From Bacteroidota bacterium (GTDB lineage Bacteria > Bacteroidota > Ignavibacteria > UBA10030 > UBA8401), in assembly GCA_030824295.1 (NCBI GenBank), contig JAVBYA010000152.1, positions 1-8,461 of the forward strand: a stretch of DNA of 8,461 nt, given 5' to 3'. Made by a program: the position numbers and the translations under genes. Shown piece by piece: positions 1 through 4,750 of the stretch (positions within the stretch are counted from its first letter, which is position 1; every line of letters starts with the position of its first letter). The notes under the pieces were generated by a model. That model had not been told where the DNA came from. It searched no databases and saw only the letters and a list, made by a program, of their open reading frames with translations.

Positions 1-1
1 G

Positions 2-160
2 ACGCTGATCTCGCACCCGGCGACCATGACGCATGCGTCGGTCCCTAAAGCAGACCGGATCAGGAATGGTGTGACCGACGGACTGGTAAGGATCTCTGTG
101 GGAATCGAGGATGTTGAGGATCTGATCGGGGATCTGAAGCAGGCGTTGGCGAAGATCTGA
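2..160 (+). CDS. C-terminal end of a cystathionine gamma-synthase / Cys-Met metabolism PLP enzyme (partial)
   Basis: Only the last 52 residues are in the window; the gene begins upstream. The frame opens with TLISHPATMTHASVP and ends with GLVRISVGIEDVEDLIGDLKQALAKI. The SHPATMTH block and the VRxSVGIED(V/I)EDLI ending are characteristic of the Cys/Met metabolism PLP-dependent family (cystathionine gamma-synthase, cystathionine beta/gamma-lyase, O-acetylhomoserine sulfhydrylase, methionine gamma-lyase). In that family the Arg just before the SVGIE segment helps bind the substrate carboxylate. These are cytosolic enzymes of methionine, cysteine and homocysteine metabolism. The C-terminus does not separate the members, and the PLP lysine lies outside the window. 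The gene converges on the transposase gene and a palindromic hairpin follows its stop codon by 19 bases. Confidence 0.88.
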   Translation, partial: TLISHPATMTHASVPKADRIRNGVTDGLVRISVGIEDVEDLIGDLKQALAKI

Positions 161-179
161 ACTCACATCGTCATACAAA

Positions 180-215
180 AACACCTTCCAGGTTTTTTTA
201 CACCTGGAAGGTGTT
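180..215. repeat. REP-like palindrome 1 (also a terminator-like hairpin on the minus strand)
   Basis: A perfect 14-bp inverted repeat (AACACCTTCCAGGT, 180-193, and its complement, 202-215) encloses an 8-base loop. It lies 27 bases beyond the 3' end of the transposase gene and is nearly the same sequence as the palindromes at 627-661 and 866-900. Read on the minus strand, the stem is followed by TTTGTATGA, so it could act as a weak intrinsic terminator for the transposase gene. On the plus strand no T-tract follows it, so it is a poorer terminator for the sulfur-metabolism gene. Confidence 0.85.
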
Positions 216-242
216 ACATCAAAAAACATCGCTACACCACAT

Positions 243-851
243 TTACTGCTCATCATCACCGACATATTGAATGATCTCTTTCTCAAAAGAGACATTCGAA
301 TGGAATTCTCTCAATTCCTTCCTCCCCCCGAACCATTCGATCACTTTTCTTCTTTGCACAATTGTTTCATCTTCCGATAAGACCAGCTGGTACGATGAAT
401 GCGGGTACCCTCGATAATCATCGGTAAAGCGATGCTTTTGAGGATTGAAATGGATGTAGTGTATCAATCGAGCGAAGTATTGGTCGGAATCCACTTCGAT
501 CCTGCGGAAATTCTTCTCGAACAATGAACCTGTCCGACCATACATTTTATTGATAGATTTCGTGTAGGCGTTGAACAGATTGGAGAATGCGCGGGAGGGG
601 TTTTTCACAACTTCGGGATTATGTTCAACACCCTCCAGGTTTCTAAAACCTGGAAGGTGTTCCAGATCTTTAATCTTAATAAGAAGATGAAAATGATTTC
701 GCATTAAACAGTACGCATATGTTTCCGCGACCGGTTCAATGTGGTGTTCGTATAATTTCAAAAAATAGGCGTAGTTCTTTTCTTCTTTGAAGAGATCTTC
801 CCGGTTGTTTCCCCGGTTGTAGATATGATAATATTTTCCTGCTTCTAACAT
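243..851 (-). CDS. REP-associated tyrosine transposase (RAYT, Y1/IS200-like HUH nuclease)
   Basis: A 202-residue single-strand DNA transposase of the Y1_Tnp superfamily. Visible motifs are YYHIYNRGNNRE near the N-terminus, the HUH metal-binding motif in RNHFHLL (His53-Phe-His55), the conserved NLFNAYTKSINKMYGRTGSLFEKNF block (about 91-115), and HYIHFNPQKH, whose Tyr132 is the probable catalytic tyrosine. This architecture matches RAYTs, which cut and join single-stranded DNA at palindromic REP elements and are usually single-copy domesticated genes rather than self-mobile IS elements. Palindromes lie 27 bases past the stop and 15 bases before the start, and a third lies inside the gene and encodes residues 64-75. 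No clear ribosome-binding site precedes the ATG. The gene is more AT-rich than its neighbours, which suggests acquisition. The frame is intact, so the enzyme may be active. Confidence 0.93.
   Translation of the reverse strand: MLEAGKYYHIYNRGNNREDLFKEEKNYAYFLKLYEHHIEPVAETYAYCLMRNHFHLLIKIKDLEHLPGFRNLEGVEHNPEVVKNPSRAFSNLFNAYTKSINKMYGRTGSLFEKNFRRIEVDSDQYFARLIHYIHFNPQKHRFTDDYRGYPHSSYQLVLSEDETIVQRRKVIEWFGGRKELREFHSNVSFEKEIIQYVGDDEQ
627..661. repeat. REP-like palindrome 2, inside the transposase reading frame
   Basis: A 16-bp inverted repeat (627-642 and 646-661) with one mismatch (C633 opposite A655) and a 3-base loop. Its right arm, CCTGGAAGGTGTT, is identical to that of palindrome 1. It lies within the transposase gene and encodes residues 64-75 (EHLPGFRNLEGV), between the HFH motif and the NPSRAFSNLFNAYTK block, a stretch that is variable in length among RAYTs. 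The frame stays open through it. Confidence 0.85.
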
Positions 852-860
852 GCTGTTGGA

Positions 861-900
861 AGAAAAACACCTCCCAGGTCTTAAAGACCTGGGAGGTGTT
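861..900 (-). terminator. Probable intrinsic terminator of the mgsA transcript (uses palindrome 3)
   Basis: Read on the minus strand, the strong 17-bp stem of palindrome 3 begins 23 bases past the mgsA stop codon and is followed at once by a run of T residues (GTGTTTTTCTTCC, including the end of the stem). That is the layout of a rho-independent terminator and would end the namZ-mgsA transcript. The same DNA lies just upstream of the transposase gene, which may therefore be weakly expressed by read-through. Confidence 0.6.
866..900. repeat. REP-like palindrome 3
   Basis: A perfect 17-bp inverted repeat (866-882 and 884-900) around a single central base. The arm AACACCTCCCAGG differs from palindrome 1 (AACACCTTCCAGG) by one base, and the opposite arm carries the compensating change (CCTGGGAGG against CCTGGAAGG), so pairing is kept. 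It sits between the transposase start codon (851) and the mgsA stop codon (924). Confidence 0.88.
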
Positions 901-923
901 GTGAAATCAGGGGAATTCCTCGT

Positions 924-1298
924 TCACGAGAACAATCCCTTGGTCGATACGATCAATTTTGCTGTCGCGATGTTCGTAGCGAGCGGCACATTGTGCACAT
1001 TGCAGACCCGCATCAACCCGTGAATATCCGGGTCGTGCGGATGGGCATCCAGCGGGTCAGTGATGAAGATGACCGCATCCACCTTATTGTTCGCCACCTG
1101 CGCAGCGATCTCTGCATCCCCGCCCATCGGTCCGGACTTATAACATTTCACTTTCAGTCCTACATGTTCTTTCAGCAGCGTGCCGGTCGTCTTTGTTGCG
1201 ATCAGTGCGCATTTGGCAAGGGCCCGTTTATTGTCGTTGGCGAACTGCAGGATCTCTGCTTTCTTGCCGTCATGGGCGATGAGTGCGATCGTTTTCAT
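924..1298 (-). CDS. mgsA: Methylglyoxal synthase
   Basis: A 124-residue cytosolic enzyme that converts dihydroxyacetone phosphate to methylglyoxal and phosphate, a bypass of lower glycolysis used when phosphate is scarce or sugar phosphates accumulate. The family signature is clear: IALIAHDGKK at the N-terminus, the phosphate-binding TTGT (37-40), KSGPMGGDAEIA with the catalytic aspartate Asp61 (equivalent to Asp71 of the E. coli enzyme), TDPLDAHPHDPDI with His88 (E. coli His98), and RVCNVHNVPLATN. It is shorter than the E. coli protein (about 150 residues) because it lacks about ten N-terminal residues and a C-terminal extension; many family members have this short form. GAGAGACC just before the ATG is a plausible ribosome-binding site. 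It lies 26 bases downstream of the namZ-like gene on the same strand, so the two are probably cotranscribed, with a hairpin terminator after mgsA. Confidence 0.96.
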   Translation of the reverse strand: MKTIALIAHDGKKAEILQFANDNKRALAKCALIATKTTGTLLKEHVGLKVKCYKSGPMGGDAEIAAQVANNKVDAVIFITDPLDAHPHDPDIHGLMRVCNVHNVPLATNIATAKLIVSTKGLFS

Positions 1299-1324
1299 GG
1301 TCTCTCAGTGTGATTGGTTCAGTG

Positions 1325-2557
1325 TCAGTTATAGAGAAGTGCTTTTCGACGTAGTTCCAGGAATCCCTTCAATTCTTTCTGCCAACTTCCCTCGATCTCT
1401 TTCGCACTCTTCCCTTCCTTCAGCATCGTCCGGATCACCGGTGTCCCTGCCAGCCGGTCGAATCCGCGGTCGCGGAAGGAAAGTGAGTCTTTGTATAACT
1501 TCGTGAGGTGCTCCAGAACTGTCAGCCCGGCCCGCAGCGGGAGGAATGTCTTCCTGTCCGTGACGGTGATACGCACACCGCCGCAAAGCTTCCTTCTATG
1601 CTTCGGATTCGATGCCATCCCCGGGATCTCCTGAGGGGTGAAATTGACCTCGTTGAATGTGACGCCGGAAAGTCCGGCACTGTTCAGCGACCGGGCCAAT
1701 TCCTTTCCGTTGATCCATGGAGCTCCAAAGGTCTCGAACGGACGGTCCGTTCCGCGTCCCTCTGACACGTTCGTCCCTTCGATGAGACACAGTCCCGGAT
1801 AGACGATCGCCGTGTTCAGCGAGACCATGTTGGGAGAAGGACTCACCCAACGGAGGTTCGTTTCATCGTACCACTGTGACCGTTTCCACCCTTCCATGGG
1901 GACGACGAACAGGTCCGCAACGATCCCGTTCGACAACCAGCGTTCGATATTGGCCATCGTTGCCAGTTCACCCACCGTCATGCCGTGCGAGACTGGCATC
2001 GGAGCCCAGCCGACAAAGGATTTGAGCGAATCGAGACGCACGGGACCTTCCGCAAGAATGCCGTTGATGGGATTCGGACGGTCCAAAACGATGTACGGTA
2101 TCTTCTGCTCTGCTGCCGCTTCCATGCAGAGATACATGGTACTGATGAACGTATAGAACCGGGCACCGACATCCTGGATATCGAAGATGAGTACATCGAC
2201 ATTCTTGAGCATCTCCGGTGTCGGCTTGCTGATCTTCCCGTACAGCGAATAGACCGGCACGCCGGTCTTGGCGTCGATGGTATCACGGATGGTCCGCCCG
2301 TCCGGTGCATCGCCGCGGATACCGTGCTCGGGTCCAAAGAGTGCGGTGAGCGTCACGTTCGGATCGTCCTTGAGTGCGTCTGCCAGATGCTTGCCGTTGG
2401 AAAGCAGTGCAGTGTGATTGGTGATGAGTCCGACCCGCTTCCCGTTGATGCGTGAGGAGTGTTTCTCGAACAGAAGGTCTGCACCGGTCTTCACCGTTGA
2501 CCGATCTTGAGCTGTGAGGAATGAGATGGACAGGAGGATGATCAGCATGGTTCGCAT
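1325..2557 (-). CDS. namZ: NamZ-like exo-beta-N-acetylmuramidase (DUF1343 / GH171), secreted
   Basis: The family (DUF1343, glycoside hydrolase family 171) removes MurNAc from the non-reducing end of peptidoglycan fragments and serves cell-wall recycling. Start chosen at 2557: MRTMLIILLSISFLTAQDRST is a typical signal peptide with probable cleavage after TAQ, and GAAAGGGA precedes this ATG. The open frame runs further upstream to 2632, but that stretch overlaps the Nudix gene and looks non-coding. The product is then 410 residues. Family blocks in order: GLITNHTALL (about 43-52), FGPEHGIRG (74-82), DIQDVGARFYT (126-136), LDRPNPING (158-166), SHGMTVGE (190-197), PSPNM (240-244) and EGTNVSEGRGTDRPFE (260-275). 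The absence of a lipobox cysteine argues for a soluble exported protein. It follows the Nudix gene by 13 bases and precedes mgsA by 26. Substrate specificity is assigned by family only. Confidence 0.92.
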   Translation of the reverse strand: MRTMLIILLSISFLTAQDRSTVKTGADLLFEKHSSRINGKRVGLITNHTALLSNGKHLADALKDDPNVTLTALFGPEHGIRGDAPDGRTIRDTIDAKTGVPVYSLYGKISKPTPEMLKNVDVLIFDIQDVGARFYTFISTMYLCMEAAAEQKIPYIVLDRPNPINGILAEGPVRLDSLKSFVGWAPMPVSHGMTVGELATMANIERWLSNGIVADLFVVPMEGWKRSQWYDETNLRWVSPSPNMVSLNTAIVYPGLCLIEGTNVSEGRGTDRPFETFGAPWINGKELARSLNSAGLSGVTFNEVNFTPQEIPGMASNPKHRRKLCGGVRITVTDRKTFLPLRAGLTVLEHLTKLYKDSLSFRDRGFDRLAGTPVIRTMLKEGKSAKEIEGSWQKELKGFLELRRKALLYN

Positions 2558-2570
2558 ACGATGGTCCCTT

Positions 2571-3128
2571 TCATATTGATGAAGGAGCTGGCTGCTGCAG
2601 CAGTGTGTGACGCACCAATGTCCAGGCGGCAATGGTCATACCGTCCCAGATCACGTTGGTGCTGATCAGTTCATCGACCTCCGCCGGTGTTCTCAGGAGG
2701 ACCTCGAATTCTTCCGTTGCGTCAGGAACTGCCGGAGCGGATTCAAGACCTGTTGCAATGAACACACTGCACATCTCATCGGTCACTCCGTTGAACGGAT
2801 TGAACGAGCCCGCCGGTGTAAGCACCGCTGCACGGTATCCGGTCTCTTCGGTCAGTTCTATTTGCGCCATCTCCTCGCGGCTCTTCCCTTCCTTCACCCC
2901 GCCGCACGGCAGTTCGATGCTCTCCCGGTCGCAGAGATACCGGTATTGGTTCACCAGGATGATGCGTCCGTCCGGAAGGACCGGCACGACCATGCTCGAC
3001 CCGTTCGTATGGACGTAATTATACTCGCCGCTTGTTCCTCCCGGTATCCGGAATTCATCCAGCATGTACGTCCACCAGGGATTCTTCAGCACGGTCCTGG
3101 TGGAAATCTGTTTCCAACGCTTGAGCAT
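2571..3128 (-). CDS. Nudix-fold hydrolase, ADP-ribose pyrophosphatase-like, with an altered Nudix box
   Basis: A 185-residue cytosolic protein resembling ADP-ribose / nucleoside-diphosphate-sugar pyrophosphatases of the NUDIX superfamily: an N-terminal strand region (TRTVLKNPWWTYMLDEFRIP), VVPVLPDGRIILVNQYR (47-63), ELPCGG, the Nudix helix, then SFNPFNGVTDEMCSVFIATGLE, which matches the loop after the Nudix helix in ADP-ribose pyrophosphatases. The Nudix box begins at Gly76 and keeps Glu91, Glu94, Glu95 and Gly97, but the usual glutamate at position 7 is Lys82 and the usual arginine before the catalytic glutamate is Ile90 (codon ATA). The metal-binding glutamates remain, so it may still be active, perhaps with reduced or altered activity. 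AGAGGG precedes the ATG. Its stop lies 13 bases before the namZ-like start, suggesting cotranscription. Substrate is not determinable from sequence. Confidence 0.88.
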   Translation of the reverse strand: MLKRWKQISTRTVLKNPWWTYMLDEFRIPGGTSGEYNYVHTNGSSMVVPVLPDGRIILVNQYRYLCDRESIELPCGGVKEGKSREEMAQIELTEETGYRAAVLTPAGSFNPFNGVTDEMCSVFIATGLESAPAVPDATEEFEVLLRTPAEVDELISTNVIWDGMTIAAWTLVRHTLLQQPAPSSI

Positions 3129-3146
3129 AGGTCCCTCTAAAATAGC

Positions 3147-3171
3147 AACGGTCGGTGATGAACCGACCGTT
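3147..3171 (-). terminator. Hairpin after ndk, possible terminator or attenuator ahead of the Nudix gene
   Basis: A perfect 10-bp inverted repeat (AACGGTCGGT at 3147-3156 and its complement at 3162-3171) with a 5-base loop. On the minus strand it begins 36 bases after the ndk stop and is followed by GCTATTTTAG, a short imperfect T-tract, then directly by the ribosome-binding site of the Nudix gene. It may end ndk transcription, allow partial read-through, or structure the Nudix leader. Confidence 0.5.
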
Positions 3172-3207
3172 GATGGTGCACAGCATGACGATGGTTCATA
3201 TCACGGT

Positions 3208-3627
3208 TCAGACGAGGTCGCTTTCGGCGAAGAAGAACGCAACTTCGATCTTGCCGTTCTCGACGGAATCGGAACCGTGGACGATATTCTCACCCTTGCT
3301 GTCCGCATACATCTTGCGGATGGTCCCTTCCGCTGCTTCCTTCGGATCGGTCGCACCGATCACCGTCCGGTAATCCGCCACAGCGTTCTCTTTCTCCAAT
3401 GCAACGGGAACCACCGGGCCGGAGGTCATGAACTCGACCAGGGACGGGTAGAACGGACGTTCTTTATGGACGGCATAGAATGCGCCGGCAGCTTCTTTGG
3501 TCAGGCGGACCTGTTTGAATCCAAGGACTTTGAATCCTGCTTTTTGAAGATGTGCCAATACGGTTCCCTGCAGTCCTTTGCGGACACAATCCGGTTTCAT
3601 GATGCACAATGTACGTTCGACAGCCAT
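3208..3627 (-). CDS. ndk: Nucleoside diphosphate kinase
   Basis: A 139-residue enzyme of the usual length for bacterial NDK. It transfers the gamma-phosphate of ATP to nucleoside diphosphates through a phosphohistidine. Visible family features: ERTLCIMKPDCV with Lys11, the FYAVHKERPFYPSLVEFMTSGP block (about 50-71), Arg87 and Thr93 in YRTVIGATDP, and the signature ENIVHGSDS with the active-site His117, followed by FFFAESDLV. The ATG is preceded by CTAAAGGAATACC, a good ribosome-binding site. It lies 88 bases downstream of sucD on the same strand. Succinyl-CoA ligase makes ATP or GTP and NDK equilibrates nucleotides, and a physical association of the two has been reported in Pseudomonas aeruginosa, so the pairing makes functional sense; whether it holds here is inference. 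Confidence 0.98.
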   Translation of the reverse strand: MAVERTLCIMKPDCVRKGLQGTVLAHLQKAGFKVLGFKQVRLTKEAAGAFYAVHKERPFYPSLVEFMTSGPVVPVALEKENAVADYRTVIGATDPKEAAEGTIRKMYADSKGENIVHGSDSVENGKIEVAFFFAESDLV

Positions 3628-3681
3628 GGTATTCCTTTAGTCTTGTTGAATGATAGAGATATTGGATAATATATTTTTCGC

Positions 3682-3716
3682 ACTGCCAGCTGATCGCTGA
3701 CAGCTGACAACTGATT
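3682..3716. repeat. Short degenerate heptamer tandem repeat between sucD and ndk
   Basis: Five consecutive 7-base units read ACTGCCA, GCTGATC, GCTGACA, GCTGACA and ACTGATT, with the shared core CTGA in the last four. The array ends on the first base of the sucD stop codon (3716-3718, minus strand). It also contains overlapping short palindromes (CAGCTG, AGCTGATCGCT). Similar CTGAYA-type heptamer runs occur in intergenic DNA of many bacteria; no function is assigned. Confidence 0.65.
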
Positions 3717-4717
3717 TACTTTTTCTTCTTCACAACTTTCTTCTTCGCTGTCACTTTTTTCTTCGCAGTTTTTTTCCCAGCGGTCTTCTTCGCTTTGATG
3801 GTAGAGGTGGCTTTGTATTTCTTCGTCAGCACCTGCTTCATCATCTCGCCCATGGCCGCGGGTGAATCCACCACGTGGATTCCGGCATGCTTCATCGCTT
3901 TCATCTTCTCCTCCGCGGTCCCTTTGCCGCCGGAGATGATCGCACCGGCATGGCCCATACGGCGGCCCGGAGGCGCGGTCCGTCCGGCAATGAAGCCGAC
4001 GACCGGCTTGGAGACGTTCTTGCGGATATATTCCGCCGCTTCTTCCTCTGCACTGCCGCCGATCTCGCCGATCATGATGATACCGTCGGTCTTGTCATCC
4101 TCATTGAACAATTTGATCGCATCGATGAAGCGCGTGCCGATGATCGGATCACCGCCGATACCGATACAGGTGGACTGCCCGATGCCGCGCTCGGTGAGCT
4201 GCCACACGGACTCATAGGTCAATGTTCCGCTGCGCGATACGACGCCGACACGTCCCGGTTTGTGAATGAACGCCGGCATGATGCCGACCTTCGCTTCGCC
4301 GGGCGTGATGATGCCGGGGCAGTTCGGTCCGATCAGCCGGACACCTTTCTTGGTGATGTATTCATACGCAGCCACCATGTCTTTCACAGGGATCCCTTCC
4401 GTGATGCAGACGATCAGCTTCACTCCGCCGTCCGCTGCTTCCATGATCGCATCCCCGGCGAATGCTGCCGGCACGTAGATGATGGAAGTGTTCGCCCCTT
4501 CTTCCTTCACCGCATCGGCAACGGTATTGAATACCTTCACTTCACGGTTGAACTGGTCCTTCTCGTTCCCTTTGTACAGCGATCCGCCCTTGCCGGGCGT
4601 GACGCCGGCAACAACGTTCGTCCCGTACGCCAGCATCTGCGATGTGTGGAACGTCCCTTCGCCGCCGGTGATCCCCTGCACGACAAGTCTGGTCTTTTTG
4701 TTGACAAGAATGCTCAT
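3716..4717 (-). CDS. sucD: Succinyl-CoA ligase (ADP/GDP-forming) subunit alpha with a lysine-rich C-terminal tail
   Basis: The alpha subunit binds CoA and carries the phosphohistidine of succinyl-CoA synthetase, the substrate-level phosphorylation step of the TCA cycle. Recognisable blocks: MSILVNKKTRLVVQGITGGEG, VTPGKGG (39-45), SIIYVPAAFAGDAI, ITEGIP (105-110), GPNCPGIITPGE (130-141), VSRSGTLTYE (160-169), CIGIGGDPI, MIGEIGGSAEEEAAEYI and GRRMGHAGAI with the phosphorylated histidine at His256. Relative to the 289-residue E. coli protein there is a roughly ten-residue insertion at about 48-60 and, unusually, a C-terminal tail of about 35 residues (299-333) that is about half lysine (18 of 35) with AKK repeats, resembling histone H1 tails. 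The sucC partner is not in the window. It lies 33 bases downstream of gatA. The ribosome-binding site is weak. Confidence 0.97.
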   Translation of the reverse strand: MSILVNKKTRLVVQGITGGEGTFHTSQMLAYGTNVVAGVTPGKGGSLYKGNEKDQFNREVKVFNTVADAVKEEGANTSIIYVPAAFAGDAIMEAADGGVKLIVCITEGIPVKDMVAAYEYITKKGVRLIGPNCPGIITPGEAKVGIMPAFIHKPGRVGVVSRSGTLTYESVWQLTERGIGQSTCIGIGGDPIIGTRFIDAIKLFNEDDKTDGIIMIGEIGGSAEEEAAEYIRKNVSKPVVGFIAGRTAPPGRRMGHAGAIISGGKGTAEEKMKAMKHAGIHVVDSPAAMGEMMKQVLTKKYKATSTIKAKKTAGKKTAKKKVTAKKKVVKKKK

Positions 4718-4750
4718 ATGGTCTTCATTTGGTAAGAGTGTGAGAAAAGT

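Noticed and set aside
243..851. A full IS200/IS605 insertion sequence
   Set aside because: There is no accessory tnpB and no distinct left and right ends; the protein's length and the associated palindromes fit a RAYT better.
180..900. Short CRISPR array, suggested by three similar repeats of about 35 bases
   Set aside because: The repeats are self-palindromic, spaced hundreds of bases apart and unevenly, and one lies in a gene; no cas genes are present. REP-like elements explain them better.
2558..2632. N-terminal extension of the namZ-like frame
   Set aside because: It overlaps the Nudix gene, looks non-coding (MPPGHWCVTHCC...), and the downstream ATG has both a signal peptide and a ribosome-binding site.
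3875..4735. Long plus-strand open frame (286 codons) opposite sucD
   Set aside because: It is antisense to an unmistakable SucD coding sequence; its translation is rich in Arg, Asp and His with no family features, as expected of a shadow frame opposite GC-rich third positions.
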